Source of the DNA: CAWGCA01 sp963820955
GTDB taxonomy: Bacteria; Pseudomonadota; Gammaproteobacteria; Chromatiales; Chromatiaceae
DNA: 64,000 bases
Reading direction: 5' to 3'
Assembly: GCA_963820955.1 (NCBI GenBank)
Contig: CAWGCA010000001.1
Span: forward strand, 1 to 64,000
Below the pieces are notes generated by a model. That model made no database searches and was not told where the DNA came from. It saw only the letters and a list, made by a program, of their open reading frames with translations. The position numbers and the translations under genes are program-made. This document shows positions 1-8,760 of the stretch, piece after piece; position 1 is the stretch's first letter, and every line of letters starts with the position of its first letter.

Positions 1-41
1 GAGGCCTGGAGTTTTTGGTAATTCTCATTGATCTTGATCAT
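1..41 (-). CDS. dapL: LL-diaminopimelate aminotransferase, N-terminal fragment (cut by window edge)
   Basis: Only 13 full codons are visible, from an ATG at 41 running off the window. The peptide MIKINENYQKLQA matches the characteristic start of DapL aminotransferases (usually M-x-x-I-N-E-N-Y-x-K-L-Q). DapL is a PLP enzyme that makes LL-diaminopimelate for lysine and peptidoglycan directly from tetrahydrodipicolinate, bypassing the succinylase steps. It lies 13 nt downstream of the ArsC-like gene on the same strand, so the two are probably co-transcribed. The identification rests on a very short stretch. DapC, common at this place in other gammaproteobacteria, starts differently and fits less well. 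Confidence 0.5.
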   Translation of the reverse strand, partial: MIKINENYQKLQA

Positions 42-54
42 GTCTTGCCCTGCG

Positions 55-402
55 TTATTTGCCAAACAACTGACTGTATTTCTGTTCTGTGAACCCTACG
101 TGGATCTCGCCGTCCCTGTCCAATACCGGCCGTTTAATAATCGATGGGGTCTCCAGCATCACTGCTACCGCGCTGACCTGGTCGATGTTTTCCTTCACTT
201 CCGGGTCGAGCTTGCGCCACATCATACCGCGGCGGTTGAGCAGGGTTTCCCAGCCGACGGCTGCCAGCCACGGCTGCAGCATCTCATTCTCCAGTCCCTG
301 TTTTTTGAAGTCGTGAAATCGGTATTCTACACCATGTGCGTCCAGCCACCGGCGGGCCTTTCGAACGGTATCGCAGTTGCCTATACCATATATGCTAATC
401 AT
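55..402 (-). CDS. ArsC/Spx-family reductase-like protein (YffB type)
   Basis: A 115-residue thioredoxin-fold protein of the ArsC family. It starts MISIYGIGNCDTVRKARRWL, with one Cys at residue 10 (N-C-D-T) rather than a C-x-x-C pair, as in the YffB/Spx-like branch. The C-terminal part has the R-P-V-L-D motif around residue 93. YffB proteins bind glutathione; their physiological substrate is unknown, and arsenate reduction should not be assumed. Family members often sit beside diaminopimelate genes (dapD/dapE in Pseudomonas and enteric bacteria), which agrees with dapL directly downstream. Length is normal for the family and no damage is visible. Confidence 0.85.
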   Translation of the reverse strand: MISIYGIGNCDTVRKARRWLDAHGVEYRFHDFKKQGLENEMLQPWLAAVGWETLLNRRGMMWRKLDPEVKENIDQVSAVAVMLETPSIIKRPVLDRDGEIHVGFTEQKYSQLFGK

Positions 403-502
403 TGCTTTCCTGTTGTGGCGCCACGGACGCTGTGCCTCTTTCCGCCTTTTACAGCGGATAGTTTTCTATCTAAGCTTCTGTCTACTGGAGGTGAAATGAC
501 AC

Positions 503-976
503 TCAATAACCCTGGTAATACCATGGATTATCCCAGTGGGGGGGTGTGGGTTTGGGCGGGGGCAGCCATGGCTCCAGCTCACGATATTGTTCCCGTTGCG
601 CTTCCACGTGGGCCTTTCTGGCCTTGTGTTGCTGCTTCTGTAGCTCATTGATGTGTTCACTCTCGGGGTTGCTCCGGTGGCGCTGATCGGTGAGGTTCTC
701 ATGGTGCCGTTGCGACCGGTTTTCCATCGCCTGTCGACGGCTCTCGCCCCAGGGGTCCATCGCTCGGCGGCGGTTCTCCGCCGCCTCCCGAAATGCCTTG
801 GTACGCTCTTGCCTGCGGCTTTGTCGTTGCGCCCGCACCGCATCGAGATAACTTTGATACTGATCCGGGTCGTTGTTCCCGGCAGCGGGTTCCTGACGCT
901 CCTCTGCACCGAAGGTAAGCGTACTCAGGGTGGCGGCCAGCAGGACGACGGTGATCATGGAAACCTGGGGCTTCAT
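503..976 (-). CDS. Small secreted, charged, proline/tryptophan-tailed protein of unknown function
   Basis: A 157-residue protein that I do not recognise. Residues 1-23 form a Sec signal peptide (positive start, hydrophobic core, cleavage probably after LTFGA), so it is likely periplasmic. The mature part is rich in Arg, Gln, Glu and His and looks helical or coiled-coil (residues 40-130), with related R-R-x-x-M-x-x-x segments near residues 69 and 82. The tail is different: proline and tryptophan rich (EPWLPPPKPTPPHW) and ending in tyrosines. An AAGGAG ribosome binding site lies 7 nt before the ATG, supporting a real gene. It stands alone between arsC and glnD. Confidence 0.6.
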   Translation of the reverse strand: MKPQVSMITVVLLAATLSTLTFGAEERQEPAAGNNDPDQYQSYLDAVRAQRQSRRQERTKAFREAAENRRRAMDPWGESRRQAMENRSQRHHENLTDQRHRSNPESEHINELQKQQHKARKAHVEAQREQYRELEPWLPPPKPTPPHWDNPWYYQGY

Positions 977-1207
977 GCGATTCTCCTTACCCGCTCATCA
1001 GCGCTATTCTGCAACGGCAGGCAGCGAACAGAAATAGAATTATTTAATAATAAACGAAAAAAGGGCCGTTACGGTCTGATCTGGATCAAAAACGGACAGC
1101 TGACTTGATGTGGGAGGCGATGGATGAGCGTTGCGATCAGATTCAGACGCAGGCTTTTTTGTTGGGCCTGTCCTGCAGACGCTCATCGGGGAGCGCCCTC
1201 GATGGTG

Positions 1208-3853
1208 TTAAGTTTGCGGGCCGAGGCGCTGCAGAATAGACTGTTCCAGACACTCGAACTGTTCCGGATCAGACAGCGGGCGGTTGCTGCGGTCTGTGAT
1301 GAAAAAGGTATCTTCCGCCTCGGCGCCGATGGTGGCGATCTTGGCATTGATCAGGCGGATGCCGCAGGTGCTGAAGGCATATCCGACCTGGGAGAGCAGG
1401 CCGGCACGGTCGTCCGCCAGAAGTTTCATGATGGTTCGCTGGTTGGCTGTATCCTGCACAAAATCGACACGGGTGGGGGTGGAGAAGTATTTAAGCCGTC
1501 TTGGCATGCGCCGCAAAACGCCAGGCTGGGTGCGAGATGGGTCCTGCAAAGTGTCCCTCAAAGTACCCAGAATCTCGTCCCTTCGACCGGCGCCCTCCAC
1601 CGGTGTTCCATCCTCTTCCAGTACCAGGAAGCTGTTCAGGCTATTGCCGGTATCCGCCGTTTCAATGTGCGCGCTGAGGATGTTCAGGGCCAGTTGATCC
1701 AGCAGGCTGGTAATGAGCGCGAAGAGGTCGTCGCGGTCCGGCCCATAGAAAAATATCTCGGTCCCGCCGCGGGTAGACGATTTTCGTCCCAGCACCAGGG
1801 GCAGATCCTGGGGCTTGGCAGACAGTACCATCTTGGTCTGCCAGGCAATTTCCTCCCAGGTGTGGTGAAGAAAGTAGTCCATCCCGAGAGTCAGCCAGTG
1901 ATAGTTGGCCCGGTCTGAATCTATCCCTTCCGACTTAAGCAGATGCCGGGCTCCGGCCTGTTTGTTCTGAATGATCTCGTCCCGCTCCTGGGGGTTTTGC
2001 AGGCCCCGCAAAAGTGCCTGCTTGGTGGCGTGGTAGAGTTCCCGCAGCAGGGAATTTTTCCAGTTGTTCCATTTTTTCGGGTCGGTGGCCCGCATATCCG
2101 CCACGGTCAGCAGGTAGAGATAATCCAGCCTGACCGGGTTTTCCACCTCCTGGGCGAATTCATAGATCACCTCAGGGTCGCTGATATCCTTGCGCTGGGC
2201 GGTGATGGACATCAGCAGGTGCCTCTGCACCAGCCAGGATACCACCCGGCTGTCATGGTCGCTCAGGCCGTGCAGCTGGCAGAAATCCCAGGAATCCTGG
2301 GCCCCAAGCGTCGAATGATCTCCCCCCCGGCCCTTGGCGATGTCGTGGAACAGGGCAGCGAGGTAGATCAGTTCAGATTTTGGCAGCCGGTCCATGATGT
2401 CACTGCAGAGCGGAAACTCGGCGCGGTGTTTATCCACCGCAAAACGCCGCAGATTGCGGATCACGAACATGGTGTGTTCGTCTACCGTGTAGGCGTGGAA
2501 TAGATCGTACTGCATGCGCCCCACCACGTTGGCGAATGCGGGAATATATCGGGCCAGGATTCCGTAGCGGTTCATGTAACGCAAGGCGTGGGTGATGCCT
2601 CTGGGTTGGCGCAGGATCTCCATGAACAGACTTCTCGCCCCGAGATTGGCGCGAAATTCATCGTCAATCAGATTTCGATGATTACGGATCAGGCGAATGG
2701 TGCTGGCGCGGACACCGTTCAGCTCCGGGCGCTGCTCCAGGATTAGAAACAATTCCAGCAGAGCCAGCGGGTAGCGGGAGAAGACATTGTCATCGACCAC
2801 TTCGAGGAAACCGCTGCGTGACTGGAAACGGCGGTTGATGGGCCGGGGTTCATCGAGGTGGGATTTGAAGATGATCGCCTCCTCGAACAGCTGCAGCAGC
2901 ATCTCGTTCATGCGACTTATGCGCAATGCCGTCTGATAGTACTGTTGCATGAACCTTTCTACCCCGAGTCCCCGTTCGTCGTCCCGGAAACCGAACTGCC
3001 CGGCCAGGGTCCGTTGGTAGTCGAACAATATACGGTCTTCACGTCGGCCGCTGAGCAGATGAAGGGCAAAACGCACGCGCCAGAGAAACTCCTGCCCGGC
3101 CATCAGCTGCTGGTACTCCTCGCCTGACAGGAAACCGAAGTGCACCAGATCGACCATGCTGTCGGCCCCGAAATGACGTTTTGCCACCCAGCCGACCGAC
3201 TGCAGGTCCCGCAGGCCGCCGGGGCTCTCCTTGATGTTGGGCTCCAGGTTGCTGATGGTATCGTCGTATTTGAGGTAACGGCGCTGCTGCTCTTTTCGTT
3301 TGAACTGGAAGAAACGGTCACTGGGCCAGATATTGTCCGGGCCAGTTGCTTCCCGCAGGGCGTCGAACAGCGGTTGCGGCCCGGAAAGCAGGCGGGATTC
3401 CATCAGGCTGGTGACCACTGTAATATCCTGCTCCGCCTCCTCCACGCTCTCCTGCAGGGTTCGGACGCTATGCCCCACCTCCAACCCGATGTCCCAGAAG
3501 AACGTCAGCAACTCACCGAGTGCCTCCGGGAGCTGTTCGTGACTCTCTTCCCCCAGCAGAATCATGATGTCGATATCGGATCCCGGCAGCAGTTCTCCCC
3601 GGCCGTAGCCGCCGACCGCGATCAGGGCCACCTCCGCATCGTCGGGGATTTGCAGTTTCCAGGCGTAGACCAGCAGGGTGTCGATCAGGCGGGTTTGGAG
3701 CTTGACCAGGTCGGTGATTGGTTCGCCCTTTTCAAACAAGGCCTTGAGATGCTGGTTGCCTTTTTCAATGGCATCCCGGAACAAGGGCAGGGGGGTGTCG
3801 GTTGTGGACAGGGCCTGGCGAAAACTTTCAAAGTCGAGGATCTGATGCGGCAT
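1208..3853 (-). CDS. glnD: Bifunctional uridylyltransferase/uridylyl-removing enzyme GlnD
   Basis: 881 residues, normal length. GlnD senses glutamine and adds or removes UMP on PII proteins (GlnB/GlnK), setting glutamine synthetase activity and NtrBC signalling. Domains in order: nucleotidyltransferase with G-G-Y-G-R-G-E-L and D-x-D at residues 81-95; a GlnD-specific helical domain; an HD hydrolase domain (FHDIAKGRGGDHS, near residue 500) that removes UMP; and two C-terminal ACT domains that bind glutamine (from about residue 700 to the end). All catalytic motifs are intact. It lies 13 nt downstream of map on the same strand, the usual neighbourhood. Confidence 0.97.
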   Translation of the reverse strand: MPHQILDFESFRQALSTTDTPLPLFRDAIEKGNQHLKALFEKGEPITDLVKLQTRLIDTLLVYAWKLQIPDDAEVALIAVGGYGRGELLPGSDIDIMILLGEESHEQLPEALGELLTFFWDIGLEVGHSVRTLQESVEEAEQDITVVTSLMESRLLSGPQPLFDALREATGPDNIWPSDRFFQFKRKEQQRRYLKYDDTISNLEPNIKESPGGLRDLQSVGWVAKRHFGADSMVDLVHFGFLSGEEYQQLMAGQEFLWRVRFALHLLSGRREDRILFDYQRTLAGQFGFRDDERGLGVERFMQQYYQTALRISRMNEMLLQLFEEAIIFKSHLDEPRPINRRFQSRSGFLEVVDDNVFSRYPLALLELFLILEQRPELNGVRASTIRLIRNHRNLIDDEFRANLGARSLFMEILRQPRGITHALRYMNRYGILARYIPAFANVVGRMQYDLFHAYTVDEHTMFVIRNLRRFAVDKHRAEFPLCSDIMDRLPKSELIYLAALFHDIAKGRGGDHSTLGAQDSWDFCQLHGLSDHDSRVVSWLVQRHLLMSITAQRKDISDPEVIYEFAQEVENPVRLDYLYLLTVADMRATDPKKWNNWKNSLLRELYHATKQALLRGLQNPQERDEIIQNKQAGARHLLKSEGIDSDRANYHWLTLGMDYFLHHTWEEIAWQTKMVLSAKPQDLPLVLGRKSSTRGGTEIFFYGPDRDDLFALITSLLDQLALNILSAHIETADTGNSLNSFLVLEEDGTPVEGAGRRDEILGTLRDTLQDPSRTQPGVLRRMPRRLKYFSTPTRVDFVQDTANQRTIMKLLADDRAGLLSQVGYAFSTCGIRLINAKIATIGAEAEDTFFITDRSNRPLSDPEQFECLEQSILQRLGPQT

Positions 3854-3866
3854 GTATGGGCTCGAT

Positions 3867-4655
3867 TCAACCTGATTCCGGTGAGCCGAATTCCTGCTCG
3901 TTCCGCCGCAGGGTCAGTACCTCGTAGCCGGTGTCCGTCACTAGCAATGTGTGCTCCCATTGGGCAGAGAGACTGCGATCTTTGGTCACTACCGTCCACT
4001 GGTCCGGCAACAGCTTGACCTGATGTTTGCCGGCATTGACCATGGGTTCGATGGTAAAGCACATGCCTGGCTGCAGAGCGATACCAGAGCCGGGCGACCC
4101 GTAGTGGAGCACCTGGGGATCCTCGTGAAACTCCCGGCCGATGCCGTGGCCGCAGTATTCACGCACCACTGAATAGTTGTGGGATTCCACATGCCGCTGG
4201 ATGGCATGGCCGATATCGCCCAGGTGGATCCCCGGCCTCACCTGGTGAATTCCCAGCCACATGGCTTCCCTGGCGACCCGGGCCAGGCGGCGCGACAGGA
4301 CCGACGGTACACCGACGAAGAACATACGACTGGTGTCGCCGTGAAAACCGTTTTTGATCACAGTGATATCGACGTTGATAATATCGCCGTTTTTCAGCTT
4401 CTTATCGCTGGGAATGCCATGGCAAACCTGGTGATTTACCGAGGTGCAGATAGATTTCGGAAAGCCCCGGTAGTTGAGAGGTGCAGGAATCGCCTGTTGT
4501 ACCTGCACGATGTGATCATGGCAGATCTGGTCCAGCTCCTGGGTGGTGACGCCCGGTTTGACATGGGGTTCTATCATCTCCAGCACTTCTGCCGCCAGCC
4601 GGCCTGCCAGTCGCATTTTCTCAATCTCTTCGGGCGTTTTGATGGTGACACTCAT
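3867..4655 (-). CDS. map: Methionine aminopeptidase, type I
   Basis: 262 residues from the ATG at 4655 (MSVTIKTPEEIEKMR), the canonical type Ia start; an upstream in-frame start would add 23 atypical residues and overlap the rpsB promoter side. It removes the initiator methionine from new proteins using two metal ions. The metal ligands are visible: two Asp in NVDITV and HGDTSR, the His of GHGIGREFHEDP, and Glu in TIEPM and in the C-terminal WEHTLLV. An AGGA site precedes the start. The gene is divergent from rpsB, as in many gammaproteobacteria, and is followed at once by glnD. Confidence 0.97.
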   Translation of the reverse strand: MSVTIKTPEEIEKMRLAGRLAAEVLEMIEPHVKPGVTTQELDQICHDHIVQVQQAIPAPLNYRGFPKSICTSVNHQVCHGIPSDKKLKNGDIINVDITVIKNGFHGDTSRMFFVGVPSVLSRRLARVAREAMWLGIHQVRPGIHLGDIGHAIQRHVESHNYSVVREYCGHGIGREFHEDPQVLHYGSPGSGIALQPGMCFTIEPMVNAGKHQVKLLPDQWTVVTKDRSLSAQWEHTLLVTDTGYEVLTLRRNEQEFGSPESG

Positions 4656-4714
4656 GCAGCGGTTTTCCTGAAAAATCCTGAGGGTGGGAAGATCCGGGTT
4701 AAGGCCCCGGAAGA

Positions 4715-4743
4715 TTGTGGCCACAGCGGCGATATGTTATAAA
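4715..4743 (+). promoter_or_regulatory. Candidate sigma-70 promoter of rpsB-tsf
   Basis: TTGTGG at 4715-4720 and TATAAA at 4738-4743 are separated by 17 bp, the optimum for sigma-70. Transcription would begin near 4750 and leave a leader of about 150 nt before rpsB. It overlaps the 5' side of the divergent map gene, so the intergenic region serves both directions. Found by eye only. Confidence 0.55.
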
Positions 4744-4749
4744 ACGCGC

Positions 4750-4898
4750 CCCGGATTCGCAAACGATCCGGAACGGCGGGGCCACAGGCCCGCCGAAATA
4801 AAACACACACGTACCGGCACGGCTGCCGGGGTGCCTGGGAAACCGGGTTGGCAGTCGGGGTGCGTGGAGGCTCAACCCTATACAATTCGGAGAACACC
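4750..4898 (+). promoter_or_regulatory. Structured 5' leader of rpsB, possible S2 autoregulatory RNA
   Basis: Three hairpins follow the promoter: CCGGAT/ATCCGG at about 4754-4775, a strong GGCGGG/CCCGCC stem at about 4775-4796, and CCGGCA/TGCCGG at about 4814-4830. In E. coli and relatives, ribosomal protein S2 represses its own operon through the rpsB leader. Position and folding fit that role, but I could not match the known leader motif base by base. Confidence 0.4.
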
Positions 4899-5657
4899 AT
4901 GAGTGACGTTTCGATGCGCCAGATGCTAGAGGCTGGCGTGCATTTCGGGCACCAGACCCGTTATTGGAACCCCAAGATGGGGGCCTATATTTTCGGTCAT
5001 CGTAATAAAATCCATATTATCAATCTCGAGAAAACCCTGCCCCTGTACAAAGAGGCGATGAACTATCTCGGCTCGCTCGCGGCAAATGGAGGAAGAATCC
5101 TGTTCGTGGGCACCAAGCGCGCGGCGCGTGATACGGTCAAGGAAGAGGGCGAGCGCTGTGGCATGCCCTATGTCAACCACCGCTGGCTCGGTGGCATGCT
5201 GACCAACTTCAAGACCATTAAACAGCGTATCAAGCGTCTGAAGGAGTTGGAGGCGATGTTCGAGGACGGCTCGATCGATCGCTTCAATAAGAAAGAGGCG
5301 CTGGGTCTGCGGCGAGAATTGGAGAAACTGGATCGCAGTCTGGGAGGCATAAAGAACATGGAAGGCCTGCCCGATGTTCTGTTTGTGGTCGATGTGGGGC
5401 ATGAAGATATCGCTGTGGCGGAGGCCGGCAAGCTTGGAATTCCGGTAGTCGGCGTAGTCGACAGCAACAACAGTCCGGACGGAATCAGCTATGTGATACC
5501 CGGCAACGATGACGCGATTCGTGCCGTTCAGCTCTATGTCCAGGGCGCTGCCGCTGCCGTGCTCGAGGGTCGCGCCAGCGCCGCCCATCTGGGAGGCACA
5601 GCCGCCGCCGACGAGTTTGTGGAAGTCGAAGAGACCAAGACCGAACCGGCCGAATAA
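4899..5657 (+). CDS. rpsB: 30S ribosomal protein S2
   Basis: 252 residues from the ATG at 4899 (MSDVSMRQMLEAGVHFGHQT), the standard S2 start, with GGAG 6-7 nt upstream. The earlier in-frame start at 4848 would add a non-conserved stretch. S2 binds the 30S platform, contacts S1 and is assembled late. Conserved blocks include G-V-H-F-G-H-Q-T-R-Y-W-N-P-K and the segment around N-H-R-W-L-G-G-M-L-T-N. It is the first gene of the rpsB-tsf unit, with a hairpin in the gap before tsf. Confidence 0.98.
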   Translation: MSDVSMRQMLEAGVHFGHQTRYWNPKMGAYIFGHRNKIHIINLEKTLPLYKEAMNYLGSLAANGGRILFVGTKRAARDTVKEEGERCGMPYVNHRWLGGMLTNFKTIKQRIKRLKELEAMFEDGSIDRFNKKEALGLRRELEKLDRSLGGIKNMEGLPDVLFVVDVGHEDIAVAEAGKLGIPVVGVVDSNNSPDGISYVIPGNDDAIRAVQLYVQGAAAAVLEGRASAAHLGGTAAADEFVEVEETKTEPAE

Positions 5658-5703
5658 ACACTAATATCGAACTCTGTTCGACTGGACAGATGCAACGAAA
5701 CTG

Positions 5704-5744
5704 ATCTGCCCCTGCCCGGCGGGATACGCTACGCGGGGGCAGAT
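5704..5744 (+). terminator. rpsB-tsf intergenic hairpin (attenuator-like)
   Basis: A 12-bp stem (ATCTGCCCCTGC at 5704-5715 with GCGGGGGCAGAT at 5733-5744, one G-T pair) closes a 17-nt loop. No T-run follows, so it is more likely a partial terminator or an RNA-processing/stability element that lowers tsf output relative to rpsB. A hairpin at this place is also known in E. coli. Confidence 0.5.
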
Positions 5745-5780
5745 GTCATATCGAATTAATTAACGCGAGGATTTTAGACA

Positions 5781-6665
5781 ATGGCGATTACTGCCTCTCT
5801 GGTGAAGGAACTGCGTGAGCGTACCGGTTCCGGCATGATGGAATGCAAGAAAGCGCTGGTGGAAACGGATGGGGATATCGAAGCCGCGATCGAACTGATG
5901 CGCAAATCCGGCCAGGCCAAAGCGGCCAAAAAGGCTGGCAGAACTGCAGCCGACGGGATTATTGTTATCCAGTTCAGCGATGACGGCCGTAAAGCCGCGA
6001 TGGTCGAAGTCAATTGCGAGACCGATTTCGTGGCCAAGGACGACAATTTCAACTCTTTCGCCGATGCGGTGGCGGAACGGACCTTGAATTCCAATGTGGC
6101 CACGGTCGAGGAACTGCTCAACGAGCCGTTGCATGAAGGTGAAGATGTCACCATCAACACTGCCCGCGAGGCCCTGATTGTCAAGATCGGTGAAAACATG
6201 AACGTGCGGCGTTTCGTCCGGCTGGGAGCCGATAGTGGGCAGCTTGTCAGCTACCGTCATGGCGTGCGTATCGGTGTAGTGGTGGAAATTGAAGGGGGTG
6301 ACGAGAACCTGGGTAAGGACATCGCCATGCATATAGCGGCTTCCAACCCGGTCTGCATTTCCGCGGATGATGTTTCGCCTGAACTCCTGAACAAGGAGCG
6401 AGATATCTTCAAGGCTCAGGCCCTGGAGAGCGGTAAACCCGAAAATATCGTGGACAAGATTGTGGAGGGCCGGGTGCGCAAGTACCTGTCCGAGATCACC
6501 CTGCTGGGTCAGGCCTTTATCAGGGATCCGGATATAACCGTCGAGAAACTGCTTGCCGCAGCGGGGGCCAAGGTCAACAGCTTCCAGCGTTTTGAAGTCG
6601 GTGAGGGAATTGAAAAGAAACAGGAGAACTTCGCCGACGAGGTGATGGCGCAGGTGAACGGTTAG
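5781..6665 (+). CDS. tsf: Translation elongation factor Ts
   Basis: 294 residues, normal for proteobacterial EF-Ts. It exchanges GDP for GTP on EF-Tu. The N-terminal UBA-like domain contains R-E-R-T-G-S-G-M-M-E-C-K-K-A-L (residues 10-25). The core carries V-N-C-E-T-D-F-V-A-K (residues 75-84), the segment that contacts EF-Tu. A GAGGA site lies just upstream. It is followed 4 nt later by pyrH and probably read with it. Confidence 0.98.
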   Translation: MAITASLVKELRERTGSGMMECKKALVETDGDIEAAIELMRKSGQAKAAKKAGRTAADGIIVIQFSDDGRKAAMVEVNCETDFVAKDDNFNSFADAVAERTLNSNVATVEELLNEPLHEGEDVTINTAREALIVKIGENMNVRRFVRLGADSGQLVSYRHGVRIGVVVEIEGGDENLGKDIAMHIAASNPVCISADDVSPELLNKERDIFKAQALESGKPENIVDKIVEGRVRKYLSEITLLGQAFIRDPDITVEKLLAAAGAKVNSFQRFEVGEGIEKKQENFADEVMAQVNG

Positions 6666-6669
6666 CAGA

Positions 6670-7398
6670 ATGCCCGATTTGATCTGTCAGCGCATACTCC
6701 TCAAGATCAGCGGCGAAGCGCTGATGGGGCAGGGTGACTTCGGTATCGACCCGACAGTTATCGCCCGGGTGGCGGCGGAGATCAGGGAACTGTCCGACGC
6801 CGGCGTGCAACTGGGGCTGGTGATCGGTGGCGGCAATATCTTTCGCGGCGCCGGTCTGGCCCGGGGGGGAATAGATCGCGTCTCGGCGGATCATATGGGG
6901 ATGCTGGCCACGGTCATGAATGCGCTGGCTATGCAGGATGCCCTCGGCAAACTGGGGTTGACAGCCAGAGTGCTGTCGGCCTTGACCATGAATCAGGTTT
7001 GCCAGGCCTATACTCGCCGTGATGCGGTCGATTACCTGAATAATGGGGAAGTGGTGATTCTGGCCGCCGGGACTGGCAATCCCTTTTTTACCACCGATAC
7101 CGCTGCCAGTCTGAGGGCGATCGAGATCGGTGCTCAACTGCTGATCAAGGCGACCAAAGTGGATGGTATTTATTCCGCGGATCCGATTCAGGACCCCGGT
7201 GCGGAGTTCTACCCCCGATTGAGCTACGATCGGGCGCTGGCAGAAGGTTTGCAGGTGATGGATGCTACCGCCGTCATGTTGTGTAGTAATCATGGTATGC
7301 CCCTGCGGGTGATGAACATCAATCAGCAGGGCGCCCTGATGCAGCTGATGCGGGGAGAGGAGATCGGCTCACTGGTGGAGAGTGGAGACGAGAGATGA
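6670..7398 (+). CDS. pyrH: UMP kinase
   Basis: 242 residues of the amino-acid-kinase fold. It phosphorylates UMP to UDP, feeding all pyrimidine nucleotides. Visible motifs: L-L-K-I-S-G-E-A-L near residue 10 (phosphate binding), V-I-G-G-G-N-I-F-R-G near residue 55, and T-G-N-P-F-F-T-T-D-T near residue 137. Its stop overlaps the frr start (ATGA), so translation is probably coupled. Order tsf-pyrH-frr is conserved. Confidence 0.98.
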   Translation: MPDLICQRILLKISGEALMGQGDFGIDPTVIARVAAEIRELSDAGVQLGLVIGGGNIFRGAGLARGGIDRVSADHMGMLATVMNALAMQDALGKLGLTARVLSALTMNQVCQAYTRRDAVDYLNNGEVVILAAGTGNPFFTTDTAASLRAIEIGAQLLIKATKVDGIYSADPIQDPGAEFYPRLSYDRALAEGLQVMDATAVMLCSNHGMPLRVMNINQQGALMQLMRGEEIGSLVESGDER

Positions 7399-7952
7399 TC
7401 GATGACATCAAGAAAGACGCGGCAGATCGAATGAGCAAGAGCGTTGATGCCCTGGGACATGAACTTGCCAAGGTCAGGACCGGGCGTGCACACCCCAGCC
7501 TGCTCGATCATATAACCGTGTCTTATTACGGATCCCAGGTGCCGCTGAATCAGGTGGCCAACGTCAATGTGGAGGATGCGCGAACACTGACGGTAACCCC
7601 GTGGGAGAAGACCATGGTGCAGCCGGTGGAAAAGGCGATCATGAATTCCGATCTTGGACTCAACCCCAATACTGCAGGCACCGTGATTCGGGTGCCGTTG
7701 CCGCCGCTGACAGAAGAGCGGCGCAAAGATCTGATCAGGGTGGTGCGCCATGAGGCGGAACAGGCGCGGGTTGCGGTTCGCAATATCCGTCGAGACGCCA
7801 ACCATGATCTTAAGAGTCTGCTGAAAGAGAAACTGATATCCGAAGATGATGATCACAGGGGTCAGGATCTTGTCCAGAAACTCACTGACCAGTACGTCAA
7901 GAAGGTGGACGAACTGCTGGAAAAGAAAGAAGAAGACCTGATGTCCATCTGA
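7395..7952 (+). CDS. frr: Ribosome recycling factor
   Basis: 185 residues, the usual length. RRF works with EF-G to split ribosomes after termination. Conserved segments are K-V-R-T-G-R-A-H-P-S-L-L-D near residue 27 and the C-terminal K-K-V-D-E-L-L-E-K-K-E-E-D. The start overlaps the pyrH stop by 4 nt. Confidence 0.98.
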   Translation: MIDDIKKDAADRMSKSVDALGHELAKVRTGRAHPSLLDHITVSYYGSQVPLNQVANVNVEDARTLTVTPWEKTMVQPVEKAIMNSDLGLNPNTAGTVIRVPLPPLTEERRKDLIRVVRHEAEQARVAVRNIRRDANHDLKSLLKEKLISEDDDHRGQDLVQKLTDQYVKKVDELLEKKEEDLMSI

Positions 7953-7966
7953 GTGCCTTGATCGCC

Positions 7967-8749
7967 ATGGGCAGAGAAGCTAAACAGGCAGAGGGCGCGC
8001 CGAAGCCGGCGCGGCTTCCCCGGCATGTGGCGATTATTATGGATGGCAATGGCCGCTGGGCGGTTGGGCGTGGTCTGCCCCGCTTCGCCGGCCACAAGGC
8101 TGGGGTGGAAACGGTTCGGACCGTCGTAGAACAGTGCGTGGAACTGGGGATCGAAGTGCTCACCCTGTTTGCCTTCAGCAGTGAAAACTGGCGGCGTCCA
8201 CCCCAAGAGGTGGGGGTGCTGATGGAACTGTTCATGATGGCGCTTAAGCGCGAGGTCAAACGGCTGCAGCGCAACAATGTGCGGCTTCGCATCATTGGCG
8301 ACTACACCGCCTTTCCGCAGAAGCTGCAGAACCTGATCCTCTCAGCGCAGCAGATGACGGAAGACTGCGACGGGTTGATTCTCCAGGTTGCCGCCAACTA
8401 CGGGGGGCGCTGGGATATAACCCAAGCAATGAAGAAGATAGCGCAGCAGGTGAAAACGGGCCTGCTTGAGCCGACGGATATCACCGAAGATACCATTGCG
8501 GCTCAGCTCTCATCTGCCGCTCTTCCCGACCCCGACCTGTTTATCCGCACCGGCGGGGAGCAGCGTTTGAGCAACTTCCTGCTCTGGCAGTCGGCCTACG
8601 CCGAGCTCTATTTCACCCAGGTTCTCTGGCCGGATTTCGATCAGGATGTCTTTCGCCAGGCGTTAGACTCCTTCAACCGCCGCCAGCGTCGATTCGGCAG
8701 GACTACGGAGCAGACACTCGCTGCTTCGAACCAGGCAGGCATCGACTAA
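7967..8749 (+). CDS. uppS: Undecaprenyl diphosphate synthase (cis-prenyltransferase)
   Basis: 260 residues from the ATG at 7967; a TTG at 7958 would add three residues. It condenses isopentenyl diphosphate units onto farnesyl diphosphate to make the C55 carrier lipid for peptidoglycan and O-antigen. The catalytic Asp lies in I-M-D-G-N-G-R-W (residues 25-32), and the diphosphate-binding R-T-G-G-E-Q-R-L-S-N-F-L-L-W-Q near residue 195 is intact. The protein has an unusually long N-terminal lead before R-H-V-A-I-I-M-D-G. It is followed by cdsA and dxr, the conserved order. Confidence 0.96.
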   Translation: MGREAKQAEGAPKPARLPRHVAIIMDGNGRWAVGRGLPRFAGHKAGVETVRTVVEQCVELGIEVLTLFAFSSENWRRPPQEVGVLMELFMMALKREVKRLQRNNVRLRIIGDYTAFPQKLQNLILSAQQMTEDCDGLILQVAANYGGRWDITQAMKKIAQQVKTGLLEPTDITEDTIAAQLSSAALPDPDLFIRTGGEQRLSNFLLWQSAYAELYFTQVLWPDFDQDVFRQALDSFNRRQRRFGRTTEQTLAASNQAGID

Positions 8750-8760
8750 AGAGCCGAAGG

